From NCBI RefSeq assembly GCF_023065955.2, contig NW_026622874.1, forward strand, positions 23,803,772 through 23,867,771: a stretch of DNA of 64,000 nt. The letters run 5' to 3'. A model generated the notes under the pieces. It was not told where the DNA came from. It saw only the letters and a program-made list of their open reading frames with translations, and ran no database searches. This DNA is from Ursus arctos. Lineage: Eukaryota > Chordata > Mammalia > Carnivora > Ursidae. Position 1 is the stretch's first letter. Every line of letters starts with the position of its first letter. A program made the position numbers and the translations under genes. Below, one piece after another: positions 20,856-31,800 of the stretch.

Positions 20856-22428
20856 TTGTTTTGAAAGTTTGGAGAGTCATAATTTGGACTGTCATCACCA
20901 GTGAGTTTCCTTCAAGTGGAGTAGACCAGCCCTGGGAGGATTTCTACAGACCTCGGAGGTGGAGGTAAAGGTAGAGATGGAAGTGGGGATAGGTTAGAGC
21001 TGTAGATCCCACGTAGCAAAGAAGTTCTGGGCCAAGAGACAAGCTTCAGAAGCATGATTCCATTTTCTATGAATTATAAATAATTTCTTGTGTACCTCAT
21101 TTTCATGAACTCACATCAAGCTAGGAGATAATGAGAGGTATGCATACTCTTTAAGGCTTATACAACATGAATTTTTAGCAGCGGAGCCTGTCAGGGGGCA
21201 GAAAGCCCAGGGCATGGATCAACTTTCAGGACTTACGGAATACTTAAAAAAAAAAAAAAAGTATGGATGTACAAAACAGAGTTTCAAAAATTGTGGTGTT
21301 CTAAAAATGCTTATCTTGAGCAAATCAGTACCTTTAACCCAGAGAATACAAAAACAGGAAGTTAAATTTCATTTTGAGAGTATGTTAAAAGCCTGGATTT
21401 GAGATCTTTGGTGAATATTTGGGTCCAGGCTAAATTAGGCCCTGCCTGGAAACGTGTGGGGGATGTGGAATTATTGTAAAACATCGGAAAATATCTGGGA
21501 AGGATTTTGGAATTTTGGTCCAGGGGATTTTCCGCGTCTAAAGTGAAGACAAAATACTCTTTTTCTATTCTGAGAACTTTATTTAGAGCTATGTTGAAAG
21601 GGGCCTTTCTCTGAAAGATTTCAATACAAAAGCACTGTATTTTCTCATCCGATGACTTGGTGTCTCCCATTTTCTGGATTTTGACTAATTTAAGGTCTTA
21701 AAATATACATGTTTCAACCCCTTTTAGTTAATAATTTTCTATTTTTACCTTCCCATCGAGCTTCTCATCTCGTAGTTGGCCCAGTGAAAATAAAGTGCAG
21801 TAAAGTCAGAATTTTACTGCCTTTCCTATGCCCCCCAAATAGAGGGGAAATCCTTGGATACCCAGGTTCTTGGGAAGTTACACCTTAGCTAAAACTGGGA
21901 CATGTTTGCTTCTCTTGAAGAATCCGTCCTGTAGGAAGACTTCCTTTTACCAATATGGGCAGTGTCCCCAGAGTAGAAGTTGTAGGGATTTGTTCCTGCA
22001 CATTCCTTTGTCTTTCAATTAATTTGGTTGAATTAACCCCTCCGTGCTCCAGGCTTTCCGTTGAATGGCATAGTATAGTGCTCAACTGAAATATTTGTGA
22101 CATATAGCAGCCTGAGCTGACATGGACAAGCCTTCCCTCTCACTACTGCCACATAGAAAGCCTAGATAAAATGTGGCAGAAATGTCAAATATTTATATAC
22201 AGCCGGTCTTGAAAAAAGTAAGGAAAATAGACTTGTTCTTACTTTGAAAAAGGAACTCAGAGCCAGTGTGATAACTGTAGCTAATATTGCTGGAACTACA
22301 TATAGGTCCTAGAATCTGGCCTACATATTGAGGCCATGAAGGGACAGAATATGTGGCCCCAAGGCCAAGTTTAGGCAGGGCACTGTGACTAGAGTTGTCA
22401 GATTTAGCATTTTTAAGTGTAGGATGCA
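20856..22428. other. Unassigned sequence
   Basis: AT-rich, with an A15 run near 21,246-21,260. No recognised repeat or exon. Short ORFs only. Confidence 0.35.
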
Positions 22429-22554
22429 GGGGTGCCTGGATGGCTCTGTCGGTTAAGCATCAGACTCTCGATTTTGACTCAGGTCATGATCTCAGGGTCT
22501 TGAGATCAAGCCCTGCCTGCTTAAGATTCTCTCCACACCACCCACCGCCGCATG

Positions 22555-22587
<33 letters not shown>

Positions 22588-22610
22588 AGTAAGTAAATAA
22601 ATAAATAAAT
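22429..22610 (+). repeat. Older CanSINE, sense, with (CT)15
   Basis: GGGGTGCCTGGATGGCTCTGTCGGTTAAGC head, TCAGGTCATGATCTCAGGG, then a pure (CT)n at 22,557-22,586 and a (TAAA)n tail. Flanks have only an imperfect duplication (around AGGATGC / AGGATCC), so it is older than the GGCGCC-type copies. Confidence 0.9.
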
Positions 22611-23368
22611 GTACAGGATCCTAGTTAAATTTGTTTACAGATAAACAATGAACACTTTTTAAAAAAATATATAAGTATGTTCCAAAAGTTGAATGGGACA
22701 TACATATGCTAAAAAACGTTTATCTGACATTCAGATGTAACCCGGTGTTCCGTATTTTATCTGACACTCCAAGGCAGAGTTCTCTCAATAAACCCTGGGG
22801 GCAAGGTGGGGGCTTGCCTCATCCATGAAGGCATTGTGTAACTACCTGATTGTAACTACCTTGGGGAAACATTGACAACTGTTGTGGGGAAGCAGAAAGG
22901 AAGCTTTAATTGATCTGGGGCTATTGGTGGGAAAATGTAAGTGTCCCCCAGGCCTTACCATGAGTTAATGTAGGATTAAAATTTATATAACCTATGGGAT
23001 GTAGAAATTTCAACCTGAAAAATTACCATAAAAACTGGTCCAGGACCTTTGAAACCTCAAAATTTCACCAGAGAGAAACAAACTGCTGTGTTAGGGGTGT
23101 TTCTACAACTTAACACACAGGTATCCATTCGGATAACTGGTTCTGCTGAAGATGAAGTATTAATAAAAAATTACAAACCATATGAGGAGATGAATCATCC
23201 TGATGGGGAACCTGGAGATAATAGGGCAAGTTAGTTTCCCCAAAACTGAGCTAACTTAAAAAATCTGAAAGAGGTTATGATATAGGTGTCTTTTTAAATG
23301 TCAAAGATGTAAAGGAAGGAATAGAATGAAAGAATAGCTTATTATGAAAAAAAGAGCAGGCTTATTTG
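22611..23368. other. Unassigned AT-rich sequence
   Basis: No repeat or exon is recognised. Confidence 0.35.
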
Positions 23369-23609
23369 AAAAAGAACCAAATAGAGGCGCCTGGGTAGCT
23401 CAGTCGTTAAGCGTCTGCCTTTGGCTCAGGGCGTGATCCTGGCGTTCTGGGATCAAGCCCCACATCAGGCTCCTCCGCTGGGAGCCTGCTTCTTCCTCTC
23501 CCACTCCCCCTGCTTGTGTTCCCTCTCTCGCTGGCTGTCTCTCTCTCTCTGTCAAATAAATAAATAAAATCTTAAAAAAAAAAAAAGAAAAGAAAAAGAA
23601 CCAAATAGA
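23369..23609 (+). repeat. CanSINE, sense, with 17-bp TSD
   Basis: Full-length GGCGCCTGGGTAGCTCAGTCGTTAAGCG element with CT-rich body and (AAATA)n poly-A tail. Duplication AAAAAGAACCAAATAGA is perfect at 23,369-23,385 and 23,593-23,609. The antisense 108-codon ORF is SINE shadow. Confidence 0.97.
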
Positions 23610-23804
23610 AAGTATAGAAATTAAAAACATATTTGCTGACATTAGAAATTTAGAGGGACCCGTTAAATGCCGCATTAGACTTCTGAAGTGAACAAGTGAA
23701 CAATGAGAAAGAACTAAGACATTCACCTAGAATGCAGCACAGAGAAATAATGAGGTAGAAAAATAGGAACATGAATAAGAAAAATGGAGGTTAGAATGGG
23801 TCAT

Positions 23805-23860
23805 GTGTGGATGTGTGTGCGCACACACACGCCCACACACATACACATACACACACACTA
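23805..23860. repeat. (TG)n/(CA)n tract with 18-bp palindrome
   Basis: TGTGTGTGC|GCACACACA at 23,812-23,829 is a perfect palindrome of alternating purine-pyrimidine, followed by an impure (CA)n to 23,858. Confidence 0.9.
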
Positions 23861-24679
23861 AGGAAGGCATAAGGAAAGGGGAGAGTGGAGAGAACAGAGG
23901 TACAACTGCTAAGGTATAATAGAAGTTGCTTTAAAAAAAAAAGACCCTAAAATACAGAGGCCTAAAGAAGATAGAAATTTATTTCCTGTATAACAGTCTA
24001 GATGCCAAGGGCTGGTGAGTGGCTCTGTTATTTTAATCTGTGGATTCTATGTCAGGATCACACATGATTTCTTTAGCTTTGGTCCTTGGGTCTGGATCCT
24101 AAGCAGGGGTGGCAGTGGTGGGGCGGGTGGTTGTAGTGAAGGGAAGAGTCATGTCTGCCTGTGTCTTTTAAAAGCACTATCTAGAAGATAAACATAGCAC
24201 TTCTCCTATCACAAACCCATTAGGGAGGCAGGGAGAGGTTCTATCTATGTTCCCAGGAAAAAAAAAGTGATTGTTCTTCTCCCAAAGGAAATAGAGAATG
24301 GTGGATATGAGAGGACAGCTAGCAATTATCCTGCAGAGGTAAGGCAATGCTAGCAGAGGTCATGACGAGGAGTTTTCCAAAGTTGATGAAAGATAAGTGT
24401 CCTAAGAATGAAAATCAGAGCATGCCCCAAGCAAGATAACTAAGAACAAACCTCACAGTGGACTGATCCTGCAGACTATTAAAGAAAAATAAAATGTTAA
24501 AACAACTAGAAAAATAGATTAATCACCAACGAAGGCCAAGTAGAGCAATAGAAAACTTTTTATCAGCCTCAACAGACACTAGAAAACAATGAAATAATAT
24601 CTTCAAAGTGATGAAAAATAATGTTCAACCTAGGAATCTATATCCAACTGAACTGTCATTCAAGAAATGAGGAAAAATA
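23861..24679. other. Unassigned sequence
   Basis: No gene is recognised. The stretch at 24,480-24,660 is A-rich and has a degraded feel of old LINE DNA (ACTAGAAAACAATGAAATAATATCTTCAAAGTGATGAAA), which suggests an ancient L1 fragment in sense orientation. Confidence 0.35.
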
Positions 24680-24913
24680 AAGGCATTTTCTTCTTCTTTT
24701 TTAAGATTTTATTTATTTATTTACCAGAGAGAGAGCATGAGCGCAAGAGAGAGAGAGAACAAGCAGGGGGAACAGCAGGCAGAGGGAGAAGCAGACTTCC
24801 TGCTGAGCAACGAGCCAGATGTGGGACTCTATCCCAGGACCCTGGGATCGTGACCTGAGCAGAAGGCAGCTGCTTAACTGACTGAGCCACCCAGGTGTCC
24901 CAAGGCATTTTCT
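24680..24913 (-). repeat. CanSINE, antisense, with 12-bp TSD
   Basis: TTTAAGATTTTATTTATTTATT tail, GA-rich body, CCAGGACCCTGGGATCGTGACC, ending GAGCCACCCAGGTGTCCC. Duplication AAGGCATTTTCT at 24,680-24,691 and 24,902-24,913. Confidence 0.96.
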
Positions 24914-25294
24914 GATAAACAACTTAAAAATAGACTCTAGTTGAAAGAGCTATGAAAGAATATATTTTGGTAAGATGGACATTGAATACAGAAGGAAAGT
25001 GTGGGATGCAAGAAACAATTTGTCACTTCCTCCCTTTATAATATTCTTAAATTCAGTTAAAAACTCATCTGAAAATATAGAAAGCAAAAATGTGGCGGGA
25101 TTATGAGGATGAGAGGTACCATGGAAAGCACATCAAGTCAGAAGACTTGGGTTGTGGTCTCTGCTATGACACTTTATGTTTCAGAACTTCAGGTGAGACT
25201 ATATATTTCTATCATTTATTCTAACTTAAAAAAAAAAAAACCAGCAACAACTCAACTCTGATCTATTAGTTTTATGGTCTTGTGGTATAATCTT

Positions 25295-25435
25295 TCTGAG
25301 TTAGAGATGGGCTTTGGGTTATTACAGTTCTAGTTCAAATCCTCGCTCTCTCATTGACTAACTTTGTGATCATAAGCAATTTAACCTCCTAAAGCTCAGC
25401 TTCCATACCCTAGAAATAGGAAAAGTAATTGGATT
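25295..25435 (+). repeat. MIR, sense
   Basis: AGTTCTAGTTCAAATCCTCGCTCTCTCATTGACTAACTTTGTGATCATAAGC, CTCAGCTTCCATACCC match the MIR core. Confidence 0.65.
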
Positions 25436-25439
25436 AGCG

Positions 25440-25870
25440 TTCCTGTATTAGTCAGAGTTCTCTAAGCAACAGAGGCTGACTCTTGCTGAGTAAATGGAAA
25501 AGCGTTTTATTTAAAAATTATCAGGTGGATCACAGAACTGTTGAGTCACTGGAATTCTGGGCTTGAGGCTAGGTCTTGGCATGCAATACCCCAAACCAAG
25601 CCACAGATCGGAGAGGAAAACTCCTGCTGCTCCACACTGCTACTTCTGCATCAGAAAGATACCACTGCAACCCCTGGGAAACAGTCACCACAGAAAAACA
25701 GACACCTCTGCTCACCCTCACCAGTGAAGATGCAAAGGTGGAAGGTCCATGTAGAGCCTCTTTCCTTTTTTGCTTATTTCTGAATCAGTAGCTTATGATG
25801 GTGTCCCTGATGGGCAGTAACTAATCCATGGACCTGAATTCTAAGATTGCAGATTACATTCTGACTCCTA
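25440..25870. repeat. Unassigned old repeat-like segment
   Basis: Opens TGTATTAGTCAGAGTTCTCTAAG, a phrase common to an old mammalian interspersed repeat also echoed near 34,755 (CATCAGTTAGGGTTCAGTTCAGGAAG). Family not assigned. Short overlapping + ORFs are not supported as genes. Confidence 0.35.
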
Positions 25871-25970
25871 TGCTGGAGTGGTGATGACTCATGGTTTGAA
25901 TATTTCCCCAAATATAGGAAGGAGACTCAAAAAAGATAATAAGCTGCCATGAATAGGATAGATGCCCATA

Positions 25971-25973
<3 letters not shown>

Positions 25974-26012
<39 letters not shown>
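25974..26012. repeat. (AAT)n microsatellite
   Basis: About 13 uninterrupted TAA/AAT units. It reads as a poly-Asn run in a spurious ORF. Confidence 0.97.
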
Positions 26013-26013
<1 letters not shown>

Positions 26014-28220
26014 CTACTGTCCAGATTGTGCACCCTCTTCTGTTTGGGGAAGCCACCAATTTGAGAGTCTTGCTGGGTGGAGGGTCTTCATCCTACAGCA
26101 GAAGCCGAAAGAAGGCCAGATGCTAGTTCACTTGAACCCTTGATATGAGACTTAGTATGTGCACATGAGACAATCTCTTGTCCTGAGCTGTCCAGCAGCG
26201 AGAGTGACAGAAGGAAGCAGGGGCAGTTTGGTCATCATTTTAGTGGCTGTGGTGTTGATGGCTATGATGTTCAGCTTCCAATGTTCAGTAGCAATGATGA
26301 CAATAGGGTGCAGAGTCCACAGCTCCTTCTATCGTGATGAACATCTTTTTCTTTCTCTGAAAATGCACCTTACTTTGGAGGGTGTGCGTAAGCATTAATC
26401 AGGAGGTGCGTCTGAAAAAGGCCTCTGAGAACCATCCAGCTCCTAATCTGTGCTGCTCCTATCACAATTGCCAGCCTTGGGAACATAGCATAATATTTAA
26501 AGTTCAGAAGAAAAGGGACAGTCCATTGAAACGTTAAGAGAATAAATAAAACATGTAGGAGGAAGCAAAGAATGTTCATTCATTTGACCGTTATTATTCA
26601 TTGACTGTTACAGGATTATAAATGCAACACTACATTCACTCCCTGGGTTAAATGACAGGTCACCTGTTTTGACAAGTGGGTTATTCCATCATTATATTAG
26701 CGTGCCATTGAGATGTTTGAATTCCAGCTGTAATATGTCTTTTGAGTACATTCATTTGTGGCTCCAGATAAGGCTGATTCAAAATTCTCTGTCATATTAC
26801 GGTCACTCTCAGTTTAAAGAAAAAAAAAAACATGACACCTCATTGTCAGGACCTTGTGTGGTAGGAACGTACAATGAATTTACCAAGGTTTTTCATTTTG
26901 TTTTTGTGTTTCTATCTTCATAGTGCTGTACCTCTGTAATGTTTCCCATCCAATATTTGTCTTTTTGTGGCATTTGGAGTGGAAAATAATGGTGGGGGGA
27001 CTCTTGAGGCCTTTTGGGCTCAACGAATGGTATGCTGGCAAGCCAGCTCATGGAGACGGGAAAAAAAAAACCCTCTAATTTATAGCATTTGTCAGTTGCC
27101 AGGGTGAAATACTCCCACCATGGCTAATTTCAAGCTACCAATGTGATGTCACAAAACATGGGGTTGGGAGGACATGTGCAAAATGAGTTCTAGCTAGCTG
27201 GAGGCAGCCCGCTTCCAAAGCACGCCACTGTGTGCATTGTAAATGTTTGCTCTTAAAGTAACAAAACTCCACGTAGGCCATAAATCACACTGTTTATATC
27301 TCAAAGCTATACTGGCCAAAACCCAAAAAAACAATAAAGCAGAGGCAGATTCCTAATAAAAAGTTTTATCCCAGGGAAACCTTGAAACGTACTGTCCTTC
27401 TAGGCTTCTTTAAAATGTGGTAATTTAAATGAACAAGAGGCAGAGACCTCTCCACCCTAAAGTGAAGGTGGAGAGGCCTCTGTTCAGGCGGGAGCCCCTT
27501 CTGGGAGTTGGTGTATGAAGGAGCATTTTCCAGCTGTATTGAATTGTGTCTTAAACGTTTATATGATGCTTTAAAGTTTTCTTCCTTTGATTCTCCATTT
27601 TGAAGTGGAGAAAGCTTACCAAATGAAAGGATTAAGACTTGATTGTTTTGATTCCAAATCTGGTGCTTTCCCTGCCTTCTCCAGGCAGCCAGAACTTTCC
27701 CTGGTTCCTCTCTCTCTCAGTACAGCTCAGACAGGATGTTTTCTGTCTTCTGCCAGGAAGCAGCTTCTTTCATCAATCCCTTTTTCCCACTTTCACAAGA
27801 GGAAGTTCCCTTGGCCTTCGATGGACTTGCTATTTTCAGTGTCTCCTCGGATCACATTCCTGCCAAAGCCTTTTTCCGCTGGCGGATAGACTGTGACTAA
27901 GCACTCCGCATCACCCCTCAGAACTGTGACCTGTCCCGTGTCCCCGCAGCCCTGGAGAAATGCAGGGCTGGAGAGCAGCTGGGGGAAATGTTAAGGCTCA
28001 TCCTGAGAGGTGCTGTGGCTGGGCCGAGTCCTTCTGCCGGCTCCATGATAACATCGGTCCACTTTGTTAATGGTGCTAATGATGAATTTTTTGATGCCAA
28101 TGACTAGTGTACAGACTCTAAGGCAGCTCAGAACCTTACCTTGATTGGCTTTAGAAGCACTCACAGCAACAGTGATCACTCAACATTTTCATGCAAGGAC
28201 GGGAACATACTCACTGCATG
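26013..28220. other. Unassigned sequence
   Basis: No clear repeat or gene over 2.2 kb. At 27,440-27,500 a short inverted repeat is visible (GAGGCAGAGACCTCTCCACC and GGTGGAGAGGCCTCTG). On the minus strand AAG|GTAAGG near 28,130 is a good donor motif without a supported exon. Confidence 0.3.
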
Positions 28221-28479
28221 AGAAACTCAACAAGCGGGGGCACCTGGGTGGCGCAGTTGTTGGGGCGCCTGGGTGGCACAGCGGTTAAGCATCTGCCTTT
28301 GGCTCAGGGCATGATCCCGGCGTTATGGGATCGAGCCCCACATCAGGCCCCTCCGCTGTGAGCCTGCTTCTTCCTCTCCCACTCCCCCTGCTTGTGTTCC
28401 CTCTCTCGCTGGCTGTCTCTCTCTCTGGGTCTAATAAATAAATAAAATCTTTAAAAAAAAAAAAAGAAACTCAACAAGC
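28221..28479 (+). repeat. CanSINE with duplicated 5' head, 15-bp TSD
   Basis: One duplication, AGAAACTCAACAAGC (28,221-28,235 and 28,465-28,479), encloses a partial head GGGGGCACCTGGGTGGCGCAGTTGTT (28,236-28,261) followed at once by a full element starting GGGGCGCCTGGGTGGCACAG. Head and full copy therefore came in as one insertion, or the head was duplicated soon after. Confidence 0.96.
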
Positions 28480-28774
28480 TTAAATAACATTTATTTAATG
28501 CATTTCTATGTTAACCTTATATGTATCGTGCATCTGTCGCGTTGACGGCTCTGTCGGAAGGCCTGGAGACTCTCAAGGTGAGGTGTTGGCGTTTGCATTC
28601 CTCCTGGTTGTGCATAGTGGCAAGGCAGACATACACGCACTGATGGCTGTAATGGAATGTGATGCGTACTACAGTAGAGACAAGGGCAAGCACGGAGGGG
28701 AAAGTGTGTAACTGCCCAGGGGGAATGAAAGAACCTTCCCAAGGGTTGAAAGCTGGAGCTAGGATTTGAAGGAT

Positions 28775-29013
28775 AAGAATGACACCAATTATGGGGGCGC
28801 CTGGGTGGCACAGCGGTTAAGCCTCTGCCTTTGGCTCAGGGCGTGATCCTGGAGTTCTGGGATCGAGCCCCACATCAGGCTCTTCTGCTATGAGCCTGCT
28901 TCTTCCTCTCCCACTCCACTGCTTGTGTTCCCTCTCTCACTGGCTGTCTTTATCTCTGTCAAATAAATAAATAAAATCCTAAAAAAAAAAAAAAAAGAAT
29001 GACACCAATTATG
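28775..29013 (+). repeat. CanSINE, sense, with 19-bp TSD
   Basis: Full-length young element with a long A tail. Duplication AAGAATGACACCAATTATG at 28,775-28,793 and 28,995-29,013 is perfect, the longest in the window, so the insertion is recent. Confidence 0.97.
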
Positions 29014-29235
29014 TAGTACTTACTATGTTCCATGAACTGCCCTGTTCTAAGCATTTTCCATATATTTACGTATTTAATTATCCAAAAACCCTATCAGGTT
29101 GATTCAGTTATCATCCCCATAGAAAACTGACTCACAGAGAAGTTAAATAACTTGCCCAAGGTCACCTAGCTGGGGAAACACAGAGATGGGATTTGAACCC
29201 GTGCTACTAACCTCTGCGTTACACCTCTGATTTGC
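29014..29235 (-). repeat. MIR, antisense
   Basis: TAGTACTTACTATGTTCCATGAACTGCCCTGTTCTAAGC, CCCTATCAGGTTGATTCAGTTATCATCCCCAT, AACTTGCCCAAGGTCACCTAGCTGGG, GGGATTTGAACCC are full antisense MIR text. The preceding SINE inserted at its edge. Confidence 0.88.
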
Positions 29236-29239
29236 TAGG

Positions 29240-29400
29240 TTGAGGGGGCGGTTGGGGTAGCAAGAGTTGGGGGGGCGTGGAGGACATTCCGGGCTGAGGA
29301 AACAGCATGGGCAAAGGCCCAAAGATGTGAGAAAATATGACATGTTCGTGATCCTTGCTTTGAATGTTGGTGGGAAGGCAACATAGAGCCATTCAACATA
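29240..29400 (-). repeat. L2-like fragment, antisense
   Basis: GAGGACATTCCGGGCTGAGGAAACAGCATGGGCAAAGGCCC follows the L2 antisense phrase with the item of carried-over AAAGGCCC text. The remainder is diverged. Confidence 0.5.
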
Positions 29401-29984
29401 CATGCGTCATTTTTCTTTCATTGCAGAAGCTTTCCTAGAGAATATTTGGAAAGGAATTTATCAACACCGTGTCTTAAAATTTGAGCATTTTAAAGTGGCT
29501 ACTGTCCAGCTGTTCATTCTGCTGAGTTGTTGGCTGAGGGAGGTTTTAAATAACATCCCCAGAAGGATACACATTTCTTGATTTCCCATTATTCCTGAAA
29601 TTGATTTATTCTAATGCTACTTGAGACCAAAATTGCAAATGGATTCCCACAGAAGGCAGTTAGCATTTTGGGAAGAAAATACACGACAAAGTATATTCTT
29701 GGTCGTGGCCAAAGTTCTTGCCAATGTCAGCGATTGATCGCCAAGTGTATTCCATACAGGACTTCAGCACCCCCTCAGGACATGTGGTGTGTGCTCAGAA
29801 GTGTGTAGTTTAGTAGCAAAACAAGTATGGCCATATTTGGCCCAGAGCAGCACCTAAGTGGAGGATCACCTGGCCAATTCCATGTTGCTTTGGTAGTTTT
29901 CTGCTCTCAATACCCTGAGATAGGTCATTCCTTTATTCATTCAGCATCTTTAAATGCCCCCTGTAATACAAGCTGGTAATAACA

Positions 29985-30165
29985 ATTACCATTAATAGAA
30001 CTTACCACGTGACAGGCACTGTGCTAAGCACCTTAAAATGATCACATTTCATCTTCCCAATAACCCGCTGGAGTAAGAATATTATTATCCCCAGATGAGA
30101 AAATGGAAGGATTAGGGAACTTGCTCCATATGACATAGCTTATTGAGCCGGCAGAGCTTTTCACC
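29985..30165 (-). repeat. MIR, antisense
   Basis: AACTTACCACGTGACAGGCACTGTGCTAAGCACC, CATCTTCCCAATAACCCGC, TATTATCCCCAGATGAGAAAATGG are antisense MIR. Confidence 0.8.
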
Positions 30166-31530
30166 ACAGATCATCTTAGTCTGGGACCTGCTGTGCTATG
30201 TCATCTCCTCGTGTCCAAGGTTCTATAGCAGGCAGGGTTAGGGATGCAGACAACAAGCTGTAATCAAGTGAGAAAGAGACAGGCATACTGGTTCTCAGTC
30301 TTTTGCCCACCAAAATGTATGCCACCTGATAGGCATGCACGGAATGCATTCTCTGGGATAACACCAGCATTGTACATGATTCCACTCCTTTCCCTTTTCG
30401 CCCCACCCTCCTGCCCCAGGGAAACATGTTAGAATGCACATGAGTAAGAGTGGCATTATTATATTAATGACATTGAATCAGAACTATTTATGAAGATGAT
30501 AAATCCTTTGCATATTTTCATGCAGGAAGATAGTGGATATAAATCTCAGAGCACAAATGAAAGTGTCCAAGAAATATGACATTTCCTTTGTTTCTACAAA
30601 TCAACTGAATTTTGGCTCTGGACACTCAACCCCTTGGACTGACGGGAAATTTAGCCTATGTCATTTTGGTCTAACCTCTCTTCTCTCTTACTTCCCATGA
30701 GCTTGTGTCAAGATTCTGGAGTTCTATGCAGGGCCAATGTTGTGTAGAACAATTATCTCTACTGGGTCCATGGAAACGGCCTCTGCTTTGTCCCCCAGAA
30801 TCCCTTTGGCACCTTGGGCCCTGAAACCCATGAGGAATCTGGGAGCCCTGGGTGAGAACCCAGTTTCCCAGCTTCCCCAAAGAGGCACAGGGCCTTTTCC
30901 TCTGAGATCCCTTTGACCTGTCTCTCTTCCTAACGCAGACCAGTTCTTTTTCTCAGAGGGAAATCCCTCCCGATTTTCTCTCTGATGTCCTTTTTCTCCG
31001 ATCAAATTCTGATTCTCCTCTATGGGTTTTTGCTCTCTGGCAGGGGTGGGGGGGCGGTGAAGCAAGCCAGGAAGTGAAGTATCTTTTCTGCTTGTTCTTG
31101 CTGCTAACTTCCTGCGAGGCATGTAAGCTAGAATCTGCTTGAATTAGAAGGGGAAAATAGTAATAAAAATAATAGGATCTGGTCATTAGAGTAGAATTCA
31201 TATGGAAGCAGATATCCTTCATTTCTTTTTATTTTCCTCCTCTTTCCTTCTCTTTTTTCTTCTTTACAAAATGCAAACAACTTTGTTTTCAATGATAAAA
31301 GATGCCATTGAGCAAATTAACACTTAACTGCAGTGTGGTATATATTTTTTCAGACCTCTTTTTTACTACGCATATAACATTCAACAGTGTTTAAGAGATA
31401 TTTGAGTTCTTGCTGTACCTTGTAAGCTTGTATGAGTAGGTTACATTTTATCGAGTGTCAACCCATTGGGGAGTCTGCAGGGCAGTCACTGAATCTTTTT
31501 TTACATGTTTTAAAGATGGTACCAGCTATC
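30166..31530. other. Unassigned unique sequence
   Basis: No repeat or exon is recognised. Overlapping antisense readings at 30,671-31,222 (up to about 132 codons) have no family or splice support. Confidence 0.3.
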
Positions 31531-31539
31531 CCATGGAGG

Positions 31540-31800
31540 ATGGATTTGCAGGACAATGCACTATTGTAGAGGTCCATATAAGAGATGTTTGGGATAGGGT
31601 GGGAGTGAGGTAAAGAGATAAGTGGGGATTCTGGATCTGGCTGGAAAGGTAAGTGGACAGGACCAGCAAGGGACTGGATATGGAGGTAAAGGGCAGCAAA
31701 GAACTGAAGATGATTTCTAGGTTTGGGGCTTGAGTAGCTGTGTGTGTGTTGCCATCTAAAGATAGGAAAGACTGGGGTGGGGGGTGATGTCCTTCGTTTC
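31540..31800. repeat. L2-like fragment
   Basis: GGACAATGCACTATTGTAG, GATGATTTCTAGGTTTGGGGCTTGAGTAGCTG resemble L2-class phrases. Weak. Confidence 0.35.

Noticed and set aside
22557..22586. (CT)15 considered as an independent regulatory GAGA-type element
   Set aside because: It is the CT-rich part of a CanSINE that expanded in place.
27918..28179. Antisense text vaguely like a translation elongation factor pseudogene, with an AAG|GTAAGG motif
   Set aside because: The resemblance covers only a dozen residues and needs gaps. No collinear match extends on either side.
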